A DNA stretch of 64,000 nucleotides, taken from Halorubrum laminariae (GTDB taxonomy: Archaea > Halobacteriota > Halobacteria > Halobacteriales > Haloferacaceae). Made by a program: the position numbers and the translations under genes. The stretch is from contig NZ_JANHDL010000005.1 of NCBI RefSeq assembly GCF_024494655.1, positions 176,978-240,977 on the forward strand. Reading direction: 5' to 3'. Below the pieces are notes generated by a model. That model saw only the letters and a list, made by a program, of their open reading frames with translations. It ran no database searches and had not been told where the DNA came from. Below, in pieces: positions 9,352 to 17,810 of the stretch (its first letter is position 1; the number at the start of each line of letters is the position of its first letter).

Positions 9352-11206
9352 CGTCCCACCCTCCGTCGGCCGGATCGGCCCGATCGGAACGCGGGTTCGG
9401 GTCGTTCATCGGTCGCGGTGACCCGCCGTTCCGATCGCGCTCGGTCGATCCGTCGACTCGATCGTCCGAGCGCCCCTCGCGGCGACCAGACTCGTCGTCA
9501 CGGCGGGCGGATCGGTCGGCTCTCGCGCCGGTGTCGGGCTCGTGTCCGTTCTCGCGGCGACCGTTCCGGTCACTCTGACGGTCGCCACGCCGGGGGTCAT
9601 CGCGCCGACCGTCATCGCGCTGACCGTCGTCGCGACTGCCGCCGTGACCGCGCGACCGCCGCCGATCGCCGTGCGTGTTGATCGACGGCGCGCGGCCGCC
9701 CACGAGCGACCCCCCGGCGAGATCGTCCCACCGATCCAAGAGCATCAGGTGGCCGCTCGTCCCGTTGAGTTGGGTCACGTATCGGAGACTTCGCGTGTGG
9801 TGCTCCCGGACCAGCCTATCCGTGCCGGGGCGATCGACGACGTTGCGGTCGATCGTGCCGAACCCGGAGAGGAAGTCGCGAAGCCGTGCGGCCGCCTCCG
9901 GGCCGACCCACTCGATCCGCTCGTAGTAGTTGATCGCGCGGACCGCGTCGGTGACGTCGCTCTCCGAGACCAAGAACTCCAGCCACTCCATCACGAGGAG
10001 GTCGCCGACGTAGTCGCCGGGAAGCTCCGTGAGGTACGGCTTCCCGCGGCCGCCGGAGAGGTCGTCTGTGCCGACGTACTCGAAGCCGTCGCCGTTCGCC
10101 TCGGCGGGGTCGCCGCCGGGACGGGGGCCGCGCGAGCGGTCCGGCTCTGGATCGCTGTCGACGTGACCGCTCGATTCGGGCTCGGACTCGACGGGCTCGT
10201 CGTCGAAGGGATCCTCGGCGGCAGCCCCCTCGTCGAAACCGTCACCGGTGTCATCGAACGGATCGTCGCCGTCGTCGCCGAACTCGTCTGCTTCGTCCGT
10301 GTCCTCGCCCGGTTCGTCGAACGGGTCCGTTTCGTCGCCGGGAGCGTCGTCTCCCTCCTCGGCCCAGTCGGCCTCTCCGGCGTCGTACTCCTCTTTCAGC
10401 TCGCTGAAGCTCTTTCCATCGTCGTTCATGTCGTCTCCGTCGTCCGCCGTCGAAGTCTCGGACGTGGCGGCGGCGGGGTCGCCATCGTCCGTCTGTTCGT
10501 CCGTCTCCAGTTCGCCGAACGCGTCGTCCGCATCGCCCGCATCGTCCGCGTCGTCTTCGGCCTCGTCGAACTCGTCGTCGAGCAGGTCGTCATCGAAGAA
10601 TCCGTCGGCGTCTGCGCTCGCGACATCGTCGTCGAGGTCATCGTCCTCGCCGCCCTCCTCCTCGTCGTCGAAGAGGCCGAACGACCCCTCGCCGCCGCCA
10701 CTGACGCTGTCGAAGCCGCTCGAATCGTCGACGAACGGGTTGATCCCGCGGGTGACCATCTCGTAGATGTCGAGGAGGTTCCGGACGTCTTCCTCGATGT
10801 CGTCGACGGCAGCCGAGATCTCCTCGTTCTCCGATCGGACCGTCGAGACGGTCGAAGAGAGGGAGGCGACCTCATTTTCGAGGTCGTCGAGCCGCTTTTC
10901 CAGCTCGTCGGTGTTGCCACCGCCACCACCTCCGTCGTCGAAGTCGTCGTCCCACTCGTCCATGCCATCGAAGTCGTCGAAGCCGTCGCCGCCCATGTCA
11001 CCGCCACCCATTCCTCCGCCACTGCCCATCCCTCCACCGCCGCCGAAGGGGTCATCGTCGCCGCCCATGCCTCCCGACGTGTCGTCGGATCCGTCGTCGT
11101 CGAGGAATCGATCGAGGACGCTCGCACCGACGAGCCCCAGCGTGGCGACTATCCATGCAGCCGTCGGAGCTCCCCACACCGGTAGTTCGAGGCCCATTAC
11201 AAGCAT
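9341..11206 (-). CDS. flaCE: Fused archaellum protein FlaC/FlaE (ArlCE), long acidic version
   Basis: Cytoplasmic ring component linking the archaellum motor to CheY-dependent switching through adaptors. About 621 residues from the second ATG: a hydrophobic helix at the N-terminus, a Gly/Asp-rich stretch, a FlaC-type coiled coil (DELEKRLDDLENEVASL onward, then NPFVDDS), a roughly 250-residue Asp/Glu linker, the conserved FlaD/E domain (LPGDYVGDLLVMEWLEFLV to LRDFLSGFG), and an Arg/Asp-rich tail of about 120 residues that looks disordered. The tail and linker make it longer than many homologues. Start choice is uncertain: ATGs at 11221, 11206 and 11197 are all in frame, and the TATA position favours 11206 or 11197. 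Confidence 0.85.
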   Translation of the reverse strand: MLVMGLELPVWGAPTAAWIVATLGLVGASVLDRFLDDDGSDDTSGGMGGDDDPFGGGGGMGSGGGMGGGDMGGDGFDDFDGMDEWDDDFDDGGGGGGNTDELEKRLDDLENEVASLSSTVSTVRSENEEISAAVDDIEEDVRNLLDIYEMVTRGINPFVDDSSGFDSVSGGGEGSFGLFDDEEEGGEDDDLDDDVASADADGFFDDDLLDDEFDEAEDDADDAGDADDAFGELETDEQTDDGDPAAATSETSTADDGDDMNDDGKSFSELKEEYDAGEADWAEEGDDAPGDETDPFDEPGEDTDEADEFGDDGDDPFDDTGDGFDEGAAAEDPFDDEPVESEPESSGHVDSDPEPDRSRGPRPGGDPAEANGDGFEYVGTDDLSGGRGKPYLTELPGDYVGDLLVMEWLEFLVSESDVTDAVRAINYYERIEWVGPEAAARLRDFLSGFGTIDRNVVDRPGTDRLVREHHTRSLRYVTQLNGTSGHLMLLDRWDDLAGGSLVGGRAPSINTHGDRRRSRGHGGSRDDGQRDDGRRDDPRRGDRQSDRNGRRENGHEPDTGARADRSARRDDESGRREGRSDDRVDGSTERDRNGGSPRPMNDPNPRSDRADPADGGWDDGR

Positions 11207-11237
11207 CGACCCGCAGAACACACTTCAATGCACCTCT

Positions 11238-11246
11238 CAAAATATC
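11238..11246 (-). promoter_or_regulatory. TATA-like element upstream of flaCE
   Basis: The minus strand reads GATATTTTG in an AT-rich patch between cheD and flaCE. It sits about 36 bp before the ATG at 11206, placing transcription start near 11215. This suggests the fla genes have their own promoter separate from the che genes. Confidence 0.45.
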
Positions 11247-11274
11247 ATCAATGAGAAGACGGAGTTCGAACGGC

Positions 11275-11805
11275 TCAAAGCGTCCGTTCAAACCCGTCGG
11301 CCGCCCGTACCACGAGCCCGCCGTCTGCCCGCAGCCGGACCGTTCGTCCGACGCCGTCGCCCACGTCGCTCGCGACGATCGGCACGCCGGCCGCAGAGAG
11401 CGACTCCTCCGCGCGCTCGACGTTTCGCGGTCCCACTGCGTCGGTGAGATCCAGCATTTCCGCGCCCCCGGCGACGCGCGCTTCGAGCCGACCGGAAGAC
11501 GCCCCCGACTCGCGAAGCGCCTCGATCAGCGCCTCGATGCCGGTGTCGACGTACTTCGCCGGCCGGGCAGTCGCCGAGCGCGCGTCACCCTCGTTCGGTA
11601 ACATCGCGTGTAACAGCCCGCGGACGCCGGCGTCCCGATCGACGAGGCCGACGGCGACACAGGACCCGAGCCCGCTCGTCGTGAGCGTTTCGCCGTTCGT
11701 CGCCACCGCCAACTCGCCGACGCCGACCCTGATCCGACTCGGATCGACGGCGACCTCGTCGTCGTCGGACACCTGCCGGCCGCGGGTCGACGACGGGTGG
11801 CTCAC
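11275..11805 (-). CDS. cheD: Chemoreceptor glutamine deamidase CheD
   Basis: Deamidates glutamines on chemotaxis transducers and is controlled by CheC, forming part of the adaptation loop. The 176-aa protein has the catalytic triad visible: Cys49 in TSGLGSCV, His66 in GLLHAMLP and Thr88 in KYVDT. The GTG start overlaps the cheC stop (GTGA), so the two are translationally coupled. An N-terminal acidic stretch of about 20 residues precedes the conserved domain. Length is normal. Confidence 0.95.
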   Translation of the reverse strand: MSHPSSTRGRQVSDDDEVAVDPSRIRVGVGELAVATNGETLTTSGLGSCVAVGLVDRDAGVRGLLHAMLPNEGDARSATARPAKYVDTGIEALIEALRESGASSGRLEARVAGGAEMLDLTDAVGPRNVERAEESLSAAGVPIVASDVGDGVGRTVRLRADGGLVVRAADGFERTL

Positions 11806-13004
11806 GAGTCCGAGAGCTGTGCGAGTGCGTTAGCCAGTTCGCGCTCGTCCGGGAGTGCGTACACGTCACACCGCGCTTCGACGCCCTCCGTCTGAATCGC
11901 AGCGTCTATCACGAACCCGTAGTCCTGCCGCTGACTCAGCTTCGCGACGAGCGGGCTGATCGTCGCGGAGCCGATGTCGTGAACGAACTCGGGCGGCGAG
12001 TGCGCGATCGTCGTGCCCAGCACGTTCGCCCAGCCGTCGATGAATCCGCTTGTCATCACGTTACCGAGCTCACAGAGGGCGTTCTCGGCCATGTCGCCCA
12101 GCGGCTCGGCCGGCTCCATCGGGAGCATCGCCTCCGCGACGGTCGCCGCGGAGGACTCTTCGAAGAGGATCGCGAGGTAGCCGCTCGGCTTGCCCTGTAG
12201 CTCGAACACCGTTCCTGCGTGCGGCTCGACGCCGACCTCAGCGGGCACGTCGGCGAGGGGAACGAAGCGGAGGCGACTCACGTCGACGGTCGTCTCAAGG
12301 CCGGTCATCATCGCGATGTTGTCTGCGGCGTTCGCCGATCCCCGCTTCGCCAGCGACGCGAACGTCGACAGCGACTCGTACGGGACCGCGGGCCCGCCGC
12401 CGTCGCCGTCGACTCCTCCGGCCGCTTCGGCTCCCGGCGCTGCGGCCGCCGCGGGCTTCCCGACGATGAGGTCGCGGAACTGGCCGGAATCGGGCAGCAT
12501 GTAGATCGAGAAGTCCAGGTCCGTGGTCGTCGCGTCGAGCCGGCTCTCGAAGAGGAACACGCCGTCGCCCGCGAGTGCCCCGTCCGGAAGCACCGTGGCA
12601 CCGTCCGCCTCGAAGTACCGCGGTGGCGTCATGTCGATCGCCGTGCCGAGGTAGTTTGCCCAACCGTCGAGGAAGCCGCCGAGCGCGATGTTCCCGACCT
12701 CGCTTACCGCGCTGTGGCCCATCGACTGACCACCGGGGAGAAGCGACAGCAGGGCGTCGACGTTGGCGGCGTCGAACGCGAGCACCGCCTCGCCCTCCAG
12801 TCCGCCGCGGAGCCCGACGCTCACGCCGATCGACTCCCGGCCCGCGAACGCCTCGGCGAGGTCCTCGCCGCTGGCGACGCTCGCCCCCGTGACCTCGACC
12901 GCAAGGTCCGTCCCCGTCAGTTCGGAGAGCGCACCGGCCGCCTGTTTCGCCCCCTGTTCCGAGAGGCGGTTGCAGGCACCGAGCGCCCGGACGTCGACGC
13001 GCAT
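11802..13004 (-). CDS. cheC: CheY-P phosphatase CheC, two tandem CheC domains
   Basis: Removes phosphate from CheY-P and regulates CheD. The 400-aa chain holds two CheC units of about 200 residues, each with the phosphatase signature E-x2-N-x22-P: SEVGNIALGGFLDGWAN in the first and CELGNVMTSGFIDGWAN in the second. Both signatures look intact, so both halves may be active. A Gly/Ala-rich linker joins them. The ATG overlaps the cheY stop by one base (TAATG), and the stop overlaps the cheD start. A longer upstream frame inside cheY is rejected. Confidence 0.92.
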   Translation of the reverse strand: MRVDVRALGACNRLSEQGAKQAAGALSELTGTDLAVEVTGASVASGEDLAEAFAGRESIGVSVGLRGGLEGEAVLAFDAANVDALLSLLPGGQSMGHSAVSEVGNIALGGFLDGWANYLGTAIDMTPPRYFEADGATVLPDGALAGDGVFLFESRLDATTTDLDFSIYMLPDSGQFRDLIVGKPAAAAAPGAEAAGGVDGDGGGPAVPYESLSTFASLAKRGSANAADNIAMMTGLETTVDVSRLRFVPLADVPAEVGVEPHAGTVFELQGKPSGYLAILFEESSAATVAEAMLPMEPAEPLGDMAENALCELGNVMTSGFIDGWANVLGTTIAHSPPEFVHDIGSATISPLVAKLSQRQDYGFVIDAAIQTEGVEARCDVYALPDERELANALAQLSDS

Positions 13005-13360
13005 TATACCGCCGATCCGATGGCGTCGAGCACGTTCGGCTTCTGGAACGGCTTCGTGATGTACCCCTCCGCGCCAGCCTTGATAGCGGCCTTCATCTTC
13101 TCCTCTTGACCGACGCTCGTACACATGATCACCGTCGCCTCGGGGTTGTCCTCCAAAATCTCCGTCGTCGCCTCGATCCCATCGCGGATCGGCATCACGA
13201 TGTCCATCATCACGAGATCCGGTCCGTGCTCTTCGTACATGTTGACCGCCTCCACACCGTTTTCCGCCTCGCCGACGACCTCGAACTCCCCTTCGAGGAT
13301 CTCTCGCAGGAGGTTCCGCATGAACTCCGAATCGTCCGCGATGAGCACGCGCGTTGCCAT
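13004..13360 (-). CDS. cheY: Chemotaxis response regulator CheY
   Basis: Single-domain receiver (118 aa) that carries the chemotaxis signal to the archaellum switch. Asp9/Asp10, phospho-acceptor Asp53, Thr81 and Lys103 match the receiver active site (IADD, MMDIVMP, CTS, ITKPF). The start is the ATG before ATRVLIADD; the open frame continues upstream without receiver sequence. A TATA-like GGTTAAGT lies about 31 bp upstream. It heads the cheY-cheC-cheD set, each gene overlapping the next. Confidence 0.95.
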   Translation of the reverse strand: MATRVLIADDSEFMRNLLREILEGEFEVVGEAENGVEAVNMYEEHGPDLVMMDIVMPIRDGIEATTEILEDNPEATVIMCTSVGQEEKMKAAIKAGAEGYITKPFQKPNVLDAIGSAV

Positions 13361-13618
13361 AGTTATCCGGAGAACGGAGGAGCCGTCACTTAACCGCTCG
13401 CCCGCGGTTCTCAGCGCTGAGAACCATCGCCAGTGGATCAGTCGATCGACGCATCGCACGTGCTCCTCCTCTGTCGGCACTCTGTCCCGCCGCCGAGTAT
13501 CAAGATGGATAGCCGCAGCGAAACCGAACGCGACCGAATCGTCCGAATCGAAAGACGTGAGCGGGATCGAACGAACGACGCGTTCCGAAGAATTAAGCCC
13601 GATCACGCTGGGAGTTAG

Positions 13619-14089
13619 ATGAGGATGAAGTCCTGTCCCCGGTGTGAGGCGTCGATCGACGACGAGGCTCGCTACTGTGCGGAGTGTGGCGCTCCCCAGA
13701 CGGAGGCGGCCGCCGAGGAACTCGACGAGTACGTGCAACGACAGGCACAGCAGGTGGCGGCCGACGCGGGCGGTTCCGGCGGCGGTGTGGGTGATGACGG
13801 TAGGTCCAGCGACGGGTTCTCTCCCGCCGACGCTCTCTCCGACCGCGAGCAGCTCTGGCGACGCGGGTGTTACGTGCTCGGCTACGGGACAATCGTCGCC
13901 GCGCTCACGCAGATATCACAGAACGGTGTGATCCGCGTGTTCCCGCTGATCCTCGCTGGCGTCGCGATTCTCCCACCGATCCGTCGCCTCACCGCCGAAC
14001 CGCTCGGCAGCCCGCTGAAACGCGAGGCGATGGCCGGGCTCTACGCGATCTTCGTCGCGATCGGCGCGGTGCTGCTGTTTCTGTTTTGA
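13619..14089 (+). CDS. Zinc-ribbon membrane protein, function unknown
   Basis: A 156-aa haloarchaeal protein with an N-terminal zinc ribbon (CPRC and CAEC, Cys 6, 9, 20, 23), an acidic/Gln-rich linker and two or three C-terminal membrane helices (about 86-101, 105-120 and 137-156). The start ATG lies 25 bp after a TATA-like AATTAAG, suggesting a leaderless message; a second ATG two codons later is possible. The TGA stop directly abuts the left end of an IS200/IS605-type remnant, so the natural C-terminus may have been altered by that insertion. Confidence 0.8.
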   Translation: MRMKSCPRCEASIDDEARYCAECGAPQTEAAAEELDEYVQRQAQQVAADAGGSGGGVGDDGRSSDGFSPADALSDREQLWRRGCYVLGYGTIVAALTQISQNGVIRVFPLILAGVAILPPIRRLTAEPLGSPLKREAMAGLYAIFVAIGAVLLFLF

Positions 14090-14116
14090 CATCCTCCCCG
14101 CGCTGAAGCGCGAGGT

Positions 14117-14425
14117 ACGACGAAAGAGTGCGCGGCGTGTGGCGTGGAGACAGCGAAGCCCATCTGGGTCAGGGAGCATTCGTGTCCCTCGTGTGGATTT
14201 GCGTGTGATCGTGACGCGAATGCGGTCGTCAGACTACGTCTGACGGGCAGCAAAATCGCACACGATTTTGCGACGGCGATAAACGTCTTGCAGAGAGGCT
14301 TTTCTGAACTAGGGCTGGGATGGCCCGAAGTCACGCCTGCGGAGACTACGCTCCCTACGGGCACCCATGGTGTCTGCAAAGCGCGTCATCGAAACAGGAA
14401 GCCCCATCACCAGAGGTTGGGGTAG
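14117..14425 (+). pseudogene. C-terminal fragment of tnpB with an in-frame hairpin insertion
   Basis: Reads TTKECAACGVETAKPIW, then HSCPSCGFACDRDANA, and later INVLQRGFSELGLGWPEV, which is the zinc finger and last RuvC motif (D-R-D-x-N) of an IS1341-type TnpB. Everything upstream of the zinc finger is deleted. Seventeen extra codons separate NA from INVLQ; the family normally goes straight on with about two residues. The frame is kept, ending at the TAG at 14423-14425. TnpB is an RNA-guided nuclease, but this fragment lacks two of its three RuvC acidic motifs. Confidence 0.8.
14225..14275. repeat. 51-bp twin-hairpin insertion within the tnpB fragment
   Basis: Two perfect short palindromes lie side by side: CGTCAGAC-TAC-GTCTGACG (14227-14245) and GCAAAATCG-CACA-CGATTTTGC (14250-14271). 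The whole insert is 51 bp, exactly 17 codons, so the reading frame survives. Arms are 8 and 9 bp with 3-4 base loops. It has no gene and no obvious target duplication. Confidence 0.75.
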
Positions 14426-14426
14426 T

Positions 14427-16031
14427 TCACTCCGCCTGCCGCTCGTCCGCGCCGTCGAGCGTGATCTCGGTGATCTCGACGATCCGGTCGTCACCGAGCA
14501 GTTCCTCGATCGCGGCGTCGGGCACGTTCTGGTCGAGGTTGTAGACGGTGAGCGCCTCGCCACCCTGCGTCTCGCGGGCGTTGAACATCCCGGCGATGTT
14601 GACGTCGTGGTTGCCGAGGACGCTCCCGATCAGGCCGATGACTCCCGGCTCGTCGTCGTTGCGCGCGACGAGCATGTGACCGTACGGGACCGCGTCGACG
14701 CGGAAGCCGTCGATTCGGACGATTCGGGCGTCTTCGCCGGCGAACAGCGTCCCCTCGACGGCGATCGAATCCTCGCCGTTGTGGACGGTGACACGGATGA
14801 GACTCTGGAAGTCCTCCGTCTGGCGGGTCTTCGACTCGGTCACTTCGATGCCGCGCTCCTCGGCGAGCCGCGGGGCGTTGACCGCGTTGACCTGCCACTC
14901 CAGCGGCTCGAAAACGCCCTTCAGGGCGCTCGCGGTGACGAGTTCGACATCTTCGGCGGCGATGTCGCCCTCGTAGGTTGCTTCGACCTCGGTGATGCGC
15001 CCGTCGAGCAGCTGCGCGGCGACCTTGCCCGCGGTCTCCGCCACGTCGATGTACGGCTCGATCCGCGGGAAGGCGGTTTCGTCGACGGAAGGCGCGTTGA
15101 GCGCGGTCAACACCGGCTCGTCGTTGAACGCCGCGAGGACGGCCTCTGCGGTGTCGACGGCGACGTTCTCCTGTGCGGCCTCGGTGGAGGCTCCGAGGTG
15201 TGGGGTCACCACGATCTCCTCGACGTCGAGCAGCGGCGAGTCGGTCGAGAGCGGCTCCTCGGCGAACGAGTCGAGTGCTGCTCCCGCGAGCACGCCGTCG
15301 TCGACAGCTTCCGCCAGCGCGGGCTCGTCGACGATCCCACCGCGCGCGCAGTTGATCAGGTAGCCGCCCTCCAGTTGGGCCAGCTCGTCCTCGCCGATCA
15401 TCCCCTCGGTTTCGGGGAGGAGGGGCGTGTGGATCGTCGCGAAGTCGCCGGCCGCGAGCGCGTCGTGAAGGTCGTCTATCAGCTCCGCCCCGAGCCGATC
15501 TGCGCGCTCCTCGGAGATGTACGGGTCGTAGACGACCAGATCCATCCCGAGCGAGTCGAGCCGCTTCGCGACTTCTTGGCCGACGCGGCCGAGTCCGACG
15601 ATGGTGAGCGTCTTGTTGTTCACTTCGGTGCCGAGGAACTCGCCTTTCGCCCACTCGCCGTCGACGAGCCGACCGTGCGCCTGCGGGATGGAGCGCGCGA
15701 CGGCGAACGCCATCGCAACAGTGTGTTCGGCCGCGGCGCGGACGTTCCCGTCCGGCGCGTTGGCGACGATGACGCCGTGCTCGGTCGCGGCTTCGATGTC
15801 GATGTTGTCGACGCCGATCCCCGCGCGGCCGACGATAACGAGCTCGGAGGCGGCCTCGAAGACGGCCTCGTTCACGTCGGTTCCGGAGCGCACGATGAGC
15901 GCGTTGGCGTCGCTGACGGCGTCCAAGAGCGCGTCGCCCTCGACTTCGTAGTCCGTTTCGACTTCGTGGCCGGCGTCTCGGAGTCGGTCCAACCCCGCGT
16001 CCGCGATGGGGTCGGTCACGAGTACCTTCAT
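14427..16031 (-). CDS. serA: D-3-phosphoglycerate dehydrogenase
   Basis: First enzyme of serine synthesis, oxidising 3-phosphoglycerate with NAD. The 534-aa protein starts MKVLVTDPIADAGLDRL; a longer frame upstream is not conserved. It has the NAD-binding GLGRVG, the catalytic Arg in NCARGGIVDEPAL and the His in VTPHLGASTEAAQ. An intervening domain follows (about 320-450), then a C-terminal ACT domain (NDDEPGVIGLIGSVLGNHDVNIAGM). Its stop codon lies inside the right end of the neighbouring IS remnant, so the last residues (after about ITLDGAD) may differ from the ancestral protein. serB is 15 kb away. Confidence 0.95.
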   Translation of the reverse strand: MKVLVTDPIADAGLDRLRDAGHEVETDYEVEGDALLDAVSDANALIVRSGTDVNEAVFEAASELVIVGRAGIGVDNIDIEAATEHGVIVANAPDGNVRAAAEHTVAMAFAVARSIPQAHGRLVDGEWAKGEFLGTEVNNKTLTIVGLGRVGQEVAKRLDSLGMDLVVYDPYISEERADRLGAELIDDLHDALAAGDFATIHTPLLPETEGMIGEDELAQLEGGYLINCARGGIVDEPALAEAVDDGVLAGAALDSFAEEPLSTDSPLLDVEEIVVTPHLGASTEAAQENVAVDTAEAVLAAFNDEPVLTALNAPSVDETAFPRIEPYIDVAETAGKVAAQLLDGRITEVEATYEGDIAAEDVELVTASALKGVFEPLEWQVNAVNAPRLAEERGIEVTESKTRQTEDFQSLIRVTVHNGEDSIAVEGTLFAGEDARIVRIDGFRVDAVPYGHMLVARNDDEPGVIGLIGSVLGNHDVNIAGMFNARETQGGEALTVYNLDQNVPDAAIEELLGDDRIVEITEITLDGADERQAE

Positions 16032-16172
16032 ACGCGTGTTCACCGGCGGCGCGAGGTTAACCCTTTCCGAATCGCGCCGTTTTGCCGCCGGGTCGATCCA
16101 CAAATTTGCATATACAACCCCCCTATTTCCGGTGGAAACTGGTCATTTGTGCGTATACGACCCGACGGCCCG

Positions 16173-16259
16173 GGACCCGCGCGCCATCGGTTCGGAACCC
16201 GAGCACCAATGGAGCGGAACCCGAGCATCATCGACGCGGAACCCGAGCACCAATGGCGC
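16173..16259. repeat. 22-bp tandem iterons upstream of the CorC-like gene
   Basis: Three copies of about GGAACCCGAGCACCAATGG begin at 16194, 16216 and 16238, exactly 22 bp apart. A weaker fourth copy (GGACCCG) begins at 16173. Copies one and three are nearly identical; the middle one has CATCATCGACG instead of CACCAATGG. They lie in the 325-bp gap between serA and the CorC-like gene, which otherwise holds only an AT-richer patch near 16090-16160 and the TATA element near 16333. The 22-bp period equals two helical turns. Confidence 0.7.
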
Positions 16260-16356
16260 GGATAGCGTCCTCCACCGCCGGTCGCGATCGATCGGCGTCG
16301 ATTTGCGTCGCACGCGACGGCGGTACTGCCTTTTATACGCGACCACATGGCTCGGT

Positions 16357-17727
16357 ATGGACCTCACTATCGCCTTCGCCGGCGTCGCCGCCATCGTCGT
16401 GTTGACGGCCATCAGCGCCTTCTTCTCCAGCTCCGAACTCGCCGTCTTCTCCGTGGCGAGCCACCGCGTCGACTCGCTCGTCGCCGCCGACGTACCGGGG
16501 TCACGGGCGCTCGCGACGCTGCGCGAGGACTCGCACCGATTTCTCGTCACCGCCCTCGTGAGCAACAACATCGCCAACATCGCGGCCGCGTCGGTCGCGA
16601 CCGCGGTGTTCGTCCGATTCGGCTTCTCTGCGGGCACCGCGGCGACCGGCTCGACCGCGATCACCTCGGTGTTCATCATCGTGTTCGGCGAGATTGCGCC
16701 CAAGTCGTACGCGGTCGCGCACGCGGAGCGACACGCCCTGCGCGTCTCGCGGACCGTCGTCGCGATCCAACGCGTCCTCCGCCCGATCTTGTATCTGTTC
16801 GAGGCGCTCTCGGGCGTCGTCAACCGGTTCACGGGCGGCGAGTCGGCGATCGAGTCGTACCTCACCCGCGAGGAGATCGCGACGCTCGTGTTGTCCGGGG
16901 AGGCCGCGGGCGCGCTCGACGCCGACGAGAGCGCGATGATCCGGGGCGTCCTCGACTTGGAGGCGACGCGCGTGGCGTCAGTGATGGTCCCGCGCACGAA
17001 CATGGTCTCGCTCCCGGCAACGGCGACGCCGGCGGACGTGCTCTCGACGGCCGCGCGCGAGGGCGTCACCCGACTCCCGGTCTACGGGGAGAACCGCGAC
17101 GACGTGGTTGGCGTCGTCGACGTGCGCGATGCGATCCGCGCCAACGAGGCGGGCGACGACCTGGCGAGCGCGCTGCGGGAGCCGACGGTCGTTCCGGAGA
17201 CCCAGCCGCTCGACGAACTGTTCGAGCGGATGCGCGCCGAGGGATTCCGGCTGGCGGTCGTCGTCGACGAGTTCGGCGCGGTCGTCGGGCTCGTCACGCT
17301 CGAAGACGTGATAGAGGAGGTCGTCGGCGAACTCGTGGGTCGATGGGAGCACGACCACGTCGACGTGGTCGGCCCGGACGCGGCGGTCGTCCGCGGCTGG
17401 ACCACCGTCGCACACCTCAACGAGTCGCTCGGGCTCTCGCTGCCGAGCGAGGGCGTCGAGACGGTCGCCGGCCTGATCACCCAACGGCTCGGTCGCGTCC
17501 CCGCCGAGGGCGACCGTGTCGAGGTCGGCGACGCGACGCTCGTCGTCACGGGCGCGACCGCGACCCGCGTCACGCGGGTCCGGGTCGAACACTCGGGGGC
17601 CGTCGAGGCGACCGAGTCCACCGGGGAAGCACAGGACGACGATCGACGCGACGACCGCGACGACGAGCGGCGCGGCGAGGATCGAGACACCGACCGGAAC
17701 GGCGACGCCGCTGGCGATTTGTCCTAA
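16357..17727 (+). CDS. CNNM/CorC (hemolysin C) family membrane protein with CBS pair
   Basis: Integral membrane protein probably involved in divalent cation (Mg/Co) transport. The 456 residues comprise an N-terminal DUF21/CNNM domain with three or four membrane helices (about 5-30, 60-85, 90-110, 130-150), a pair of CBS domains (about 205-330; VMVPRTNMVSLP and VVVDEFGAVVGLVTLEDVIEEVVGE) and a C-terminal CorC_HlyC domain. A charged Asp/Arg tail ends it. The start is the ATG 23 bp after TTTTATAC; the open frame runs far upstream through the 22-bp repeats but that part has no conserved sequence. Confidence 0.9.
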   Translation: MDLTIAFAGVAAIVVLTAISAFFSSSELAVFSVASHRVDSLVAADVPGSRALATLREDSHRFLVTALVSNNIANIAAASVATAVFVRFGFSAGTAATGSTAITSVFIIVFGEIAPKSYAVAHAERHALRVSRTVVAIQRVLRPILYLFEALSGVVNRFTGGESAIESYLTREEIATLVLSGEAAGALDADESAMIRGVLDLEATRVASVMVPRTNMVSLPATATPADVLSTAAREGVTRLPVYGENRDDVVGVVDVRDAIRANEAGDDLASALREPTVVPETQPLDELFERMRAEGFRLAVVVDEFGAVVGLVTLEDVIEEVVGELVGRWEHDHVDVVGPDAAVVRGWTTVAHLNESLGLSLPSEGVETVAGLITQRLGRVPAEGDRVEVGDATLVVTGATATRVTRVRVEHSGAVEATESTGEAQDDDRRDDRDDERRGEDRDTDRNGDAAGDLS

Positions 17728-17810
17728 CACAACATACATATCTCTCGGTCCGATTCCCTCGACATACGTAGTTCTCTCATGATGGCTCGAAGGGTCGGTG
17801 GTCGCCGGTG

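Larger units (their letters stand above)
14090..14430 (+). mobile_element. Internally deleted IS200/IS605 (IS1341-type) element
   Basis: The left edge has a hairpin (CCTC..CGCGC-TGAA-GCGCG-AGG) typical of these elements' ends. It is followed at once by the last part of a tnpB frame, and then by a right-end hairpin CCCCA..TTGGGG and TAGTTCAC. The first three-quarters of tnpB are missing. The element is flanked on the left by TTTTGA and on the right runs into the serA stop codon. It cannot transpose by itself. The 337 bp between the zinc-ribbon gene and serA hold nothing else. Confidence 0.75.

Noticed and set aside
9542..11185. Plus-strand open frame of 547 codons opposite flaCE
   Set aside because: Shadow of the Asp/Glu-rich coding repeat; its Val/Arg-rich translation has no family features and lies inside the fla operon.
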